A stretch of DNA of 38,358 nucleotides from the NCBI RefSeq assembly GCF_018119405.1, contig NZ_JAGPWC010000047.1, positions 1 through 38,358 of the forward strand. Direction: 5' to 3'. This document shows, piece after piece, positions 1 through 9,463 of the stretch. Both the position numbers and the translations under genes were made by a program. A model generated the notes under the pieces. It had not been told where the DNA came from and did not search any database. It was given only the letters and a program-made list of their open reading frames with translations. This DNA comes from Massilia sp. ST3 (GTDB lineage: Bacteria; Pseudomonadota; Gammaproteobacteria; Burkholderiales; Burkholderiaceae_D). Every line of letters starts with the position of its first letter. The first letter of the stretch is position 1.

Positions 1-6
1 TGGCGT

Positions 7-1095
7 TTACCGCCCTGCGAACTCGTTCAAATAATCGACGAGGGCCTGTACGCCCTCGATCGGCATCGCGTTGTAGATCGATGCCCGCATGCCGCCGACG
101 GACTTGTGGCCCTTCAGTTGCAGCAGCCCGCGCGCCTTCGCGCCGGCCAGGAATTGCTCGTTCAGTGATTCGCCGCGCAGGTAGAACGGGATGTTCATGC
201 GCGAACGGTATTCCGGCGCCACGCGATTCTGGTAGAAGTCGTCGGCGTCCAGCGCGGCGTACAGCAGGCGCGCTTTCTCGATATTGCGCTGCTCCATCGC
301 CGCCACGCCACCGTTGCGCTTGAGCCAGTCGAACACCAGGCCGGCGATGTAGATCGCATAGGTCGGCGGCGTGTTGAACATGGACTCGTGCTCGGCCACG
401 GTCTTCCAGTGGAAGGCGGAGGGGCAGATGTTCAGGGCTTCGCCCAGCAGGTCGTCGCGCACGATCACCAGGGTCAGGCCGGCCGGGCCGATGTTCTTCT
501 GGGCGCCGGCGAAGATCACGCCGTACTTCGATACGTCGATGCTGCGCGACAGGATGTGCGAGGACATGTCGGCCACGATCGGCGTGCGCGCGTCGACCTC
601 GGGGACGAAGTTGTACTCGACGCCGTCGATGGTCTCGTTGGTGCAGATGTGCAGGTAGGCCGCGCCCGGGGTCAGCTGCCAGGACTCGCGCGGCGGCACG
701 CCGGTGAAGCCGCTTGCCTCGCTCGATGCGGCGACGTTGACGTTGGCGTAGCGCTTGGCTTCCTTGATCGACTTGCCCGACCAGGAACCGGTGTGGATGA
801 AGTCGATCGTGCCGGGCTGGGGGCAGCAGCCGAGCAGGTTCATGGGGATGATGGCGTTCTGGCCCAGGCCCCCGCCCTGCATGAACAGGACCTTGTAGTT
901 GGCCGGCACCGCCAGCAGCTCGCGCAGGTCGGCCTCGGCCTGCTTGTAGATCGAGATGAATTCCGGACCGCGGTGGCTCATCTCCATCACCGACATGCCG
1001 CTTCCATGCCAGTCCAGCATTTCGGCGGCTGCCTGCTGCAGCACTTCCTTCGGGAGGACGGCCGGGCCGGCCGAGAAGTTGAAGATCTGGGTCAT
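7..1095 (-). CDS. serC: Phosphoserine aminotransferase SerC
   Basis: 362-residue PLP-dependent class V aminotransferase that converts 3-phosphohydroxypyruvate plus glutamate to phosphoserine; it also serves pyridoxal phosphate synthesis. Visible signs are the N-terminal [11 protein letters not shown] opening, the MSHRGPEF segment near residue 40, the phosphate/cofactor-binding QGGGLGQN loop near 73-80, and the Schiff-base lysine K200 in [12 protein letters not shown]. Length matches the family (about 360). It lies 18 bases after the DUF2059 gene and downstream of gyrA on the same strand. A gyrA-serC order, usually followed by pheA, is typical of betaproteobacteria; the continuation would lie before base 1. 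Identification is secure. Confidence 0.97.
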   Translation of the reverse strand: MTQIFNFSAGPAVLPKEVLQQAAAEMLDWHGSGMSVMEMSHRGPEFISIYKQAEADLRELLAVPANYKVLFMQGGGLGQNAIIPMNLLGCCPQPGTIDFIHTGSWSGKSIKEAKRYANVNVAASSEASGFTGVPPRESWQLTPGAAYLHICTNETIDGVEYNFVPEVDARTPIVADMSSHILSRSIDVSKYGVIFAGAQKNIGPAGLTLVIVRDDLLGEALNICPSAFHWKTVAEHESMFNTPPTYAIYIAGLVFDWLKRNGGVAAMEQRNIEKARLLYAALDADDFYQNRVAPEYRSRMNIPFYLRGESLNEQFLAGAKARGLLQLKGHKSVGGMRASIYNAMPIEGVQALVDYLNEFAGR

Positions 1096-1113
1096 GCGGT
1101 CCTTTCTTGGCGC

Positions 1114-1653
1114 TTACTGTTTCTGGATGTCCTGCATCGCCTGCTGCATCAGTTTTCCGACGCGCGGCAGCACGATCTTCTGGCTCAGCGCCACGCTCTC
1201 CGCCGACAGCTTGGGCATCAGGGTCATCATCTTGCGGCCCACGGAGGTGGCGTAGAAGGCGGTCAGCTGATCGATCTCGGCGACCGTGAAATTGTCGGCG
1301 TACATGGGGACCATTTCGGCCATCATTTCGTCGACCAGGCCCGGATCGCGGAACAGCTGGTTCAGCGCCTGGGCCACGCCCGGCAGGACCTTGTCGACCT
1401 TGGCCATCGCGTCGCGCTTCTGCGCCGCATTCAGGCCGGCGTCGTTCTGGATCATGCTGGCCGCCTGCGCATGCATCATGGACGGCATCGCCTTTTCCAT
1501 CTCGGCGAAGGAAGCGACCATCGTCTTGCGCGCGTCCATGACCTCGAGCAGATTCTTCGCCGCGGCGGTGGTCTGCGCGTCGGCGGCGAAGGCCAGGGAA
1601 GGCAAGCCCGCGAAGGCTGCGGCGGCGCTCAGGACGAGGACGATTTTTTTCAT
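1114..1653 (-). CDS. Secreted DUF2059 protein
   Basis: 179-residue protein with a Sec signal peptide (MKKIVLVLSAAAAFAGLPSLAFA, cleavage probably near residue 23). The rest is helical, with the C-terminal DUF2059 pattern (FTVAEIDQLTAFYATSVGRKMM near residues 125-145). I chose the ATG at 1653 because it puts MKK at the head of the signal peptide; the frame stays open 12 codons further upstream. DUF2059 proteins are periplasmic and of unknown function. It sits between gyrA and serC on the same strand, with two GC-rich hairpins separating it from gyrA. The family call is confident; the role is unknown. Confidence 0.88.
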   Translation of the reverse strand: MKKIVLVLSAAAAFAGLPSLAFAADAQTTAAAKNLLEVMDARKTMVASFAEMEKAMPSMMHAQAASMIQNDAGLNAAQKRDAMAKVDKVLPGVAQALNQLFRDPGLVDEMMAEMVPMYADNFTVAEIDQLTAFYATSVGRKMMTLMPKLSAESVALSQKIVLPRVGKLMQQAMQDIQKQ

Positions 1654-1694
1654 TGTGCTTCCATGCGGGCCGGTGCGCCCTGTGGACAAGAGAC

Positions 1695-1741
1695 AGCCGG
1701 CTCACCAGGCCGGCTGCGGGGCGGGAGCCGCGCTCCCGCCC
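1695..1741 (-). repeat. Tandem GC-rich hairpins between gyrA and the DUF2059 gene
   Basis: Two perfect inverted repeats sit side by side. One has a 7-bp stem (1695-1701 with 1709-1715, AGCCGGC/GCCGGCT); the other a 9-bp stem (1719-1727 with 1733-1741, GGGCGGGAG/CTCCCGCCC). They lie just after the gyrA stop on the minus strand. No clear U-tract follows, so they look more like an mRNA-processing or 3'-protective element, or a weak terminator, than a strong intrinsic terminator. Confidence 0.45.
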
Positions 1742-1750
1742 TGGCCCGGA

Positions 1751-4366
<2,616 letters not shown>

Positions 4367-4741
4367 GGGGCGGGTCGGCTGCTTTTCAGCGTTTGGTTAT
4401 GAGTTGCAACGGACGATTCTACCACGCGCGCCTTAGCTGCTGCGCAATTCCACACAGGGCTTTCAGCGTCCCGTTCAAGGGTCCGCCGCGTCCCAGATTT
4501 CCACGATTGTCGAGGTGGCTTGTGAGCTCTTGGGCAATCGTTGCATTTAAACAACGTCAAGCGAATAATGCTTGATGTTTGATTTAAGTGCAGTCGTGCA
4601 GTTTTGGTGCATATGGCAAAATGGCCAGGAAGTTAATTGCTTGTTTCATAATACGAAACAGACTGCTCGGCCGCCGTGTTATCATCATGACCACATGGAG
4701 CCTGTCTGCGTCGCTGGGAATCTACCGAAAAGGAAAACAAC
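4367..4741. other. Divergent gyrA/ompA control region, no gene seen
   Basis: 375 bases without a credible gene, noticeably richer in A/T around 4540-4670 than its surroundings. It must carry the promoters for gyrA (leftward) and ompA (rightward). I see a TATCAT-like -10 candidate at 4680-4685 for ompA but no convincing -35. A perfect inverted repeat lies at 4642-4660 (listed separately). Confidence 0.6.
4642..4660. promoter_or_regulatory. Inverted-repeat operator candidate (IclR-box-like)
   Basis: TGTTTC and GAAACA form a perfect 6-bp inverted repeat around an AT-rich 7-base centre (ATAATAC), ending 81 bases before the ompA start. TTTC-N7-GAAA symmetry resembles sites bound by IclR-family regulators in betaproteobacteria. 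No regulator gene is adjacent, so the factor is unknown. Confidence 0.35.
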
Positions 4742-5452
4742 ATGAATAAACTGGCCACCTTCTTGCTCGCAGCGTCGGCCGCGATCGCGGGCAATGCCTT
4801 TGCGCAGAGCGCACCGCCGTACGCACCGCTGACCACCGACATCCAGGCGCGCACTCCGTACAGCGCCTATGTGCAGGACAGCCGCGGCGTGATCGCCCGC
4901 AATCCTTTCGGCCTGTGCTGGCGTACCGGCTACTGGACCCCGGCCGACGCGGTCCCGGGCTGCGACGCGCCGCTGTGCGTCCCGCCTGAAAAACTCGAAA
5001 ACGGCAAGTGCGTCGCCCCGCCGCCTCCGCCGGCGCCGGCGCCGGTCGCCGAACCGGCCCCTGCCCCGGCCCCGGCTCCGGTCCCAACCTCGGAAAAGGT
5101 GAGCTATTCGGCCGACGCCTTCTTCGACTTCGACAAGGCCGTCCTGAAGCCGGCCGGCAAGGCTTCGCTGGACGAGCTGGTCTCGAAGCTGGGCGACATG
5201 AACCTGGAAGTCATCATCGCCGTCGGCCACACCGACTCGATCGGCACCGACGCCTACAACGAGAAGCTGGCGATCCGCCGCGCCGAAGCCGTCAAGGCCT
5301 ACCTGAAGGGCAAGGGCGTGGAAGAAAACCGCATCTACACCGAAGGCAAGGGCGAGAAGCAGCCTGAAGCGGACAACAAGACCGCCGCCGGCCGCGCCAA
5401 GAACCGCCGCGTGGAAATCGAAGTCGTCGGTACCCGTACCGTCAACAAGTAA
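4742..5452 (+). CDS. OmpA-family outer membrane protein
   Basis: 236 residues. A signal peptide (MNKLATFLLAASAAIAGNAFA) is followed by a short N-terminal domain with four cysteines (residues about 59-85), a Pro/Ala linker (about 95-118), and a C-terminal OmpA/MotB peptidoglycan-binding domain. In the domain, D165 (GHTDSIGTD) and R180 (AIRRAEAV) correspond to the residues that hold diaminopimelate, and NRRVEIE closes the fold. There is no 8-strand porin barrel, so it is a peptidoglycan tether, not full-length OmpA. An AGGAAA ribosome site precedes the ATG. A strong terminator follows. Upstream of ubiG-gph, a typical order in this group. Confidence 0.93.
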   Translation: MNKLATFLLAASAAIAGNAFAQSAPPYAPLTTDIQARTPYSAYVQDSRGVIARNPFGLCWRTGYWTPADAVPGCDAPLCVPPEKLENGKCVAPPPPPAPAPVAEPAPAPAPAPVPTSEKVSYSADAFFDFDKAVLKPAGKASLDELVSKLGDMNLEVIIAVGHTDSIGTDAYNEKLAIRRAEAVKAYLKGKGVEENRIYTEGKGEKQPEADNKTAAGRAKNRRVEIEVVGTRTVNK

Positions 5453-5469
5453 TCCGCGCCACCTTCTGA

Positions 5470-5496
5470 AAGCCCCGCTTCGGCGGGGTTTTTTTT
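5470..5496 (+). terminator. Intrinsic terminator after the ompA-like gene
   Basis: A 6-bp GC stem (5473-5478 with 5483-5488) closed by a stable TTCG tetraloop and followed by eight T residues. Confidence 0.93.
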
Positions 5497-5556
5497 CGGG
5501 TTCCGAACTGAGAGTTGCAGAATCCGCGCAGGTTTAAACCCCTCGCCTTATCACAA

Positions 5557-5593
5557 CGTCATTCCGGCGAAGGCCGGAATCCAAGTTTGCGTG
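5557..5593 (+). repeat. Dispersed palindromic repeat, copy 1
   Basis: The sequence is GTC, then an 8-bp stem (ATTCCGGC 5561-5568 with GCCGGAAT 5573-5580, loop GAAG), then CCAAGTTTGCGTG. It shares the GTCAT lead, the GAAG loop and the CCAAGTTTGCGTG tail with copies near 23311, 23382, 25897 and 25982, though its stem bases differ with compensating changes. It lies between the ompA terminator and ubiG. Confidence 0.7.
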
Positions 5594-5659
5594 ATTTCCC
5601 TGCGACATTTTTCTCACTTCAAGTTGTCCCCGCCATTCTTTCCGCTATTATTCCGACCT

Positions 5660-6364
5660 ATGACGACGACCAACGCAGACCCCCTAGAAATCCAGAAGTT
5701 CAGCGAACTGGCCCACCGCTGGTGGGACCCGACTTCCGAGTTCCGTCCGCTGCACGAAATCAACCCCCTGCGCCTTGAATGGATCAATGCGCGCGCGCCC
5801 CTGGCCGGCAAGAACGTGATCGACATCGGCTGCGGCGGCGGCGTGCTGTCCGAATCGATGGCGCGCAAGGGCGCCAAGGTCACGGGTATCGACCTGTCCA
5901 AGAAAGCCCTGAAGGTCGCCGACCTGCACAGCCTGGAATCGGGCGTCGAGGTGCGCTACAAGCACATCGCCGCCGAAGAAATGGCGGCCCAGGAAGCCGG
6001 CCAGTTCGACGTCGTCACCTGCATGGAAATGCTCGAGCACGTGCCGGACCCCGCCTCGATCGTCCAGGCCGCGGCCAACCTGGTGAAGCCGGGCGGCCAC
6101 GTGTTCTTCTCGACCCTGAACCGCAACCCGAAGTCCTACCTGTTCGCCGTGATCGGCGCCGAGTACATCCTGCGCATGCTGCCGCGCGGCACCCACGACT
6201 ACGGCAAGTTCATCACGCCCTCCGAACTGGCCCACTACGCGCGCCTGGCCGGCCTGCAGGTGGACAGCATGAAGGGCCTGACCTACAACCCGCTCACCAA
6301 GATCTACTCGCTCAACAACGACACCGATGTGAACTACATGGTGGCGTGCAGCAAGCCGCTCTAA
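5660..6364 (+). CDS. ubiG: Ubiquinone biosynthesis O-methyltransferase UbiG
   Basis: 234-residue SAM methyltransferase performing both O-methylations in ubiquinone synthesis. The opening [27 protein letters not shown] is characteristic of UbiG. SAM motif I is VIDIGCGGG, the acidic motif is VTGIDLS, and [11 protein letters not shown] and [16 protein letters not shown] are further UbiG signatures. I place the start at 5660 (MTTTNADP), where similarity begins; the frame is open to 5591, but those codons overlap the repeat tail. gph follows after 29 bases, so the two are probably cotranscribed. Confidence 0.96.
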   Translation: MTTTNADPLEIQKFSELAHRWWDPTSEFRPLHEINPLRLEWINARAPLAGKNVIDIGCGGGVLSESMARKGAKVTGIDLSKKALKVADLHSLESGVEVRYKHIAAEEMAAQEAGQFDVVTCMEMLEHVPDPASIVQAAANLVKPGGHVFFSTLNRNPKSYLFAVIGAEYILRMLPRGTHDYGKFITPSELAHYARLAGLQVDSMKGLTYNPLTKIYSLNNDTDVNYMVACSKPL

Positions 6365-6393
6365 ATCACGCTCCAACCCTTTCGTAGACTCCC

Positions 6394-7101
6394 ATGACTT
6401 TCCCGACCGTTCTGCCGGCACCGCGTGCCATCCTGTTCGATCTCGACGGCACCCTGGCCGACACGGCGCCCGACCTGGCGGCGGCCGTCAACTGGCTGCG
6501 CACCGAGCGCGGCCTGGCGCCGACGCCCTACGACATCCTGCGCCCCACCGCCTCGGCCGGCGCGCGCGGCATGATCGGCGCCGCCTTCGGCCTGGCGCCG
6601 GGCGACGAGGGCTACGAGGAGCTGCGCCTGGCCTGGTTCGACCGCTACCAGTCGGCCATGTGGCTGCACACCACCCTGTTCGACGGCATCAAGGAACTGC
6701 TGGACGGCATCGAGCAGGCCGGCATGGCCTGGGGCATCGTGACCAACAAGCCGGCCCGCTTCACCGACCCGCTGGTGCCGAACATCGGCCTGGCGCACGC
6801 CGGCTGCATCGTCTCGGGCGACACCACGCCGCACGCCAAGCCGCACCCGGCCCCGCTGCTGGAAGGCGCGCAGCGCCTGGGCCTGGCGCCGGAACAGTGC
6901 TGGTACGTGGGCGACGACTTGCGCGACATCGAAGCCGGCCGCGCCGCCGGCATGGTCACCGTGGCCTGCGCCTGGGGCTACTGCGGTGCGATCGAGCCTT
7001 CGACCTGGGGCGCCGACTACCTGCTCGACACCCCGGCGCATCTGATGCAGACCCTGCGCGAGGTGGCGGACGCGGCGCGCCAGGCGGAACGCGTCGCCTG
7101 A
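6394..7101 (+). CDS. gph: Phosphoglycolate phosphatase, HAD family
   Basis: 235-residue haloacid dehalogenase-type phosphatase. The nucleophile and acid aspartates D16 and D18 are in LFDLDGTLADTAPDL. The conserved Thr/Lys region is IVTNKPARF, the second lysine is in TPHAKPHPAPL, and the Mg-binding acidic motif is YVGDDLRDIEAGRAAGM. Gph clears 2-phosphoglycolate from DNA repair or oxygenase reactions. Its place behind ubiG matches the order seen in related bacteria. A related phosphatase of the same subfamily with another substrate cannot be excluded. Confidence 0.9.
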   Translation: MTFPTVLPAPRAILFDLDGTLADTAPDLAAAVNWLRTERGLAPTPYDILRPTASAGARGMIGAAFGLAPGDEGYEELRLAWFDRYQSAMWLHTTLFDGIKELLDGIEQAGMAWGIVTNKPARFTDPLVPNIGLAHAGCIVSGDTTPHAKPHPAPLLEGAQRLGLAPEQCWYVGDDLRDIEAGRAAGMVTVACAWGYCGAIEPSTWGADYLLDTPAHLMQTLREVADAARQAERVA

Positions 7102-7220
7102 GCGCGCAAGATTGCCGAGTTACATCTATTTACGATTGATACAGGCTCCTGTCTATCTCTGAGTCGGGCCTGCCATTAATCTACTCCTGCACGACAACAA
7201 AACGTCTTAGGGAGCAGAAC

Positions 7221-7856
7221 ATGGAAACGACTCAGACCACCAACCGCATTCACCCGATCATGGCCGCCGCTGCCGCTTCGGTGATCATCGTCAGCCTGAC
7301 CGGCGCCGCCGCGATCAGCGGCCTGCTGCCGACCTCGAAGGGCGCTCCCGAACCGATGGCCAACCAGCAGCAGCTCGCCGCCATGGCAGCCGCTTCGCCT
7401 TACGCCATGCAGTCCAGCGTGACGCCGGCTGCCGGCGCCCAGGGCCAGGTCGCGATGCCGCAGATGGCGATGCCGGTCAGCGCCGCGCCGCAGATGGTCC
7501 CGGCCATGGCCGCGCCGCAGCAGGTGGCCTATGCCCAGCCGCAACTCGCCCCGCAGCCGACCGTGATCGTCAAGGAACGCGTGGTCGAGAAGCCGGTCGT
7601 GAAGGTGGTCGAGAAGACCCGCGTGGTGCACGCCGCGCCGAAGCAGACCCACTATGAAGAGCCGCGCTACCAGCCGGCGCCCGCTCCGGCTCCGGCCCAG
7701 CCGAACTATGTCGGCATCGGCACCGGCGCCGTGATCGGCGGCCTGATCGGCAACCAGATCGGCGGCGGCAACGGCAAGAAGCTGGCCACCGTGGCCGGCG
7801 TGATCGGCGGCGGCATCATCGGCAACCAGATCGCCAACGCGAACGCCAACCGTTAA
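7221..7856 (+). CDS. Glycine-zipper 2TM-domain protein
   Basis: 211 residues. A hydrophobic segment near residues 15-35 (MAAAAASVIIVSLTGAAAISGLL) acts as signal or anchor. A Met/Ala/Pro/Gln-rich middle contains a valine-rich charged stretch (VIVKERVVEKPVVKVVEKTRVV). The C-terminus is a glycine-zipper repeat (GTGAVIGGLIGNQIGGGNGKK and VAGVIGGGIIGNQIA) of the Rick_17kDa_Anti/2TM type. Such proteins sit in the cell envelope and are often stress-linked; the exact function is unknown. A good ribosome site (GGGAGCA) precedes 7221. It is a single gene with its own terminator. Confidence 0.85.
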   Translation: METTQTTNRIHPIMAAAAASVIIVSLTGAAAISGLLPTSKGAPEPMANQQQLAAMAAASPYAMQSSVTPAAGAQGQVAMPQMAMPVSAAPQMVPAMAAPQQVAYAQPQLAPQPTVIVKERVVEKPVVKVVEKTRVVHAAPKQTHYEEPRYQPAPAPAPAQPNYVGIGTGAVIGGLIGNQIGGGNGKKLATVAGVIGGGIIGNQIANANANR

Positions 7857-7876
7857 GCGCAGTTCGCTTCGACAGG

Positions 7877-7909
7877 AAAGCCGCAGGCACTCAGCCTGCG
7901 GCTTTTTTT
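7877..7909. terminator. Shared terminator between convergent genes
   Basis: A 12-bp perfect stem (7877-7888 with 7894-7905, loop ACTCA) followed by a T-run to 7909 ends the glycine-zipper gene. On the minus strand the U-tract is short. The TGA stop of the facing methyltransferase (7891-7893) lies in the loop. Confidence 0.9.
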
Positions 7910-8772
7910 CTGAAGACGCCGACGATGATATCGCTCGGGAACATGCGCAGCACGGGAATGGCGGCCATGATCGCGGCGTACTGCAGGTAGAGCGAGAGGA
8001 CCGGCACATTGCCGGCGCAGCGCAGGCGCTCCAGCAGCCCCTTGGCGCGCAGGGCCGGCAGCTCGGCCGCCCCGGCCAGCTCGAAGCCCTGCCCCGCCAC
8101 CAGCTGGCACAGGTTGCGCGGATTGAAGTAGTGCACATGCGGCGAAGGCAAATCCTTCTGCCACAGGCGCTCGAAGGGCGCGCGCCAGCCCATGCGGGCG
8201 ATCAGCTTGGACAGGCGGTAGAAGAAACCGCGGCTGCTGGGCAGGTTCAGGATCAGGATGCCGCCCTCGTCCAGGCGCTCGCGGCAGGCGTCCAGGGCGC
8301 TGCGGATATCGGGAATGTGCTCGATGACGTCGTTGAACACGATCACGTCGAAGCGCTCGCCCTCGGCCAGCACGTCGGGGAAATAACCGGAGCGCACAGG
8401 CAGGCCGCGCGCGGCAGCGCGGCTGCCGACCACCGCGTCGGGCTCCACGCCGAGCACGTCGAAGTCCTCGCGCGCCGTCTCCAGGAACCAGCCGTGGGCG
8501 CTGCCGACGTCGAGCAGGCGGCGCGCCCCCGGTTGCGCATGCTTTTTCGCATAGCCCACGATGGTCTTGAAATTCTCCAGGCGCAGCGCCTTCAGCCCCG
8601 CCTCGCGCTCGGCCTCGTTGACTTCGGGCCCCGTGTGCGCATTGATGGCGCCGGTGAGCGCCGCGCTCTCGTAGCTGCAAGCGGGACAGGTCGCATGCCA
8701 GCCGGCGAGGCCGGCCACCTGGGAGTTACCACACACGATACACGCCATACCGGGATTCTCTCGCTGGGTCAT
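7891..8772 (-). CDS. Zinc-ribbon class I SAM methyltransferase
   Basis: 293 residues. The N-terminal treble-clef/zinc-ribbon pattern is C11-x2-C14 (CIVC) and C29-x2-C32 (CPAC). The methyltransferase fold follows: LLDVGSAHGWFLE (motif I), VLGVEPDAV (motif II), FDVIVFNDVIEHIPD and GGILILNLPSSRG. This layout resembles methyltransferases acting on sugars or polysaccharides, but the substrate cannot be read from sequence. A second ATG (residue 9, MACIVCG) is a possible start. Convergent with the glycine-zipper gene and divergent from ssrA. Confidence 0.82.
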   Translation of the reverse strand: MTQRENPGMACIVCGNSQVAGLAGWHATCPACSYESAALTGAINAHTGPEVNEAEREAGLKALRLENFKTIVGYAKKHAQPGARRLLDVGSAHGWFLETAREDFDVLGVEPDAVVGSRAAARGLPVRSGYFPDVLAEGERFDVIVFNDVIEHIPDIRSALDACRERLDEGGILILNLPSSRGFFYRLSKLIARMGWRAPFERLWQKDLPSPHVHYFNPRNLCQLVAGQGFELAGAAELPALRAKGLLERLRCAGNVPVLSLYLQYAAIMAAIPVLRMFPSDIIVGVFRKKAAG

Positions 8773-8857
8773 ATGAGAACGCTAGCATATTGCAATTCAA
8801 GCATGCATTGTGGGTTATTTTGTGGTTGCAGTTTAAGCGCACGCTAAGCTAAACCGC

Positions 8858-8885
8858 TGTACATCCATGCAGCTTGGGGTACAAT
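8858..8885 (+). promoter_or_regulatory. Probable ssrA promoter
   Basis: A TGTACA -35 (8858-8863) and TACAAT -10 (8880-8885) are separated by 16 bases. Transcription would begin near 8892, a few bases before the mature 5' end at 8898, as expected for an RNase P-processed tmRNA. Confidence 0.6.
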
Positions 8886-8897
8886 GGTGGTTCTGCT

Positions 8898-9256
8898 GGG
8901 GGCGACTTGGTTTCGACGTGGGTTGCAAAGCAGCGCAGGGCATACCGAGGGCTGGTCACCTCGTAAATACATCCAGAAATCAATAACTGCAAACGATAAC
9001 TCGTACGCACTCGCAGCTTAATTGCTGCTAGCTCCACACCACCTCGCCTCTGGGGTGTACCGCAAGGTTCGTGGAGTCATTTACAGAGGCTCGCAGTAGG
9101 CCGGGTTACTTGGTCGACTGTTAAATAATAGGTAACTCGCTTAGTCAAAGGGTGCACATCCCCGTTGCCTAGGTTAAATTAATTGATAGTGCTAAGTATG
9201 TAGAACTGTCTGTAGAGTGCTTGCGGACGCGGGTTCAATTCCCGCCGCCTCCACCA
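8898..9256 (+). ncRNA. ssrA: Transfer-messenger RNA (tmRNA)
   Basis: 359 nucleotides. The 5' end GGGGGCG pairs with CGCCTCC before the encoded ACCA end, forming the tRNA-like acceptor stem. The T-arm GGGTTCAATTCCC lies at about 9231-9243. The resume codon GCA is at 8989, and the tag reading frame to the TAA at 9019-9021 encodes ANDNSYALAA, i.e. AANDNSYALAA with the charged alanine. The AALAA-type tail is that recognised by ClpXP/ClpAP. The RNA rescues stalled ribosomes with SmpB. It is not split or permuted. A terminator follows. Confidence 0.97.
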
Positions 9257-9283
9257 AATCATTCACATCGCGAGCGATGAAAG

Positions 9284-9308
9284 AACCCGCCTTCGAGCGG
9301 GTTTTTTC
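9284..9308 (+). terminator. Terminator after ssrA
   Basis: A 7-bp stem (AACCCGC 9284-9290 with GCGGGTT 9297-9303) with a 6-base loop, then a run of T residues to 9307. Confidence 0.92.
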
Positions 9309-9463
9309 ATGGCCGCGCGCTGCGTCATCCTCTAGGCTGGGTCCGTGCAGCCGCATTGTATTCAGTGTGTTTCGGTAATGCGACAGTCTAAGTGGTTGAT
9401 TTCGCATGATATTGCCGCTGTGATATTCTACTTGCCTTGTCGAAACTAGCATTCACTTTTTAC

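Noticed and set aside
5008..5367. Arg-rich frame inside the ompA-like gene
   Set aside because: Out-of-frame reading of the Pro/Ala linker and OmpA domain; no start context.
7141..7152. 12-bp palindrome ACAGGCTCCTGT upstream of the glycine-zipper gene
   Set aside because: Too short, single copy and not aligned with a convincing promoter, so not claimed as an operator.
9192..9452. Minus-strand frame encoding VEAAGIEPASAS
   Set aside because: This is the common false protein read from the antisense of the tmRNA 3' end.
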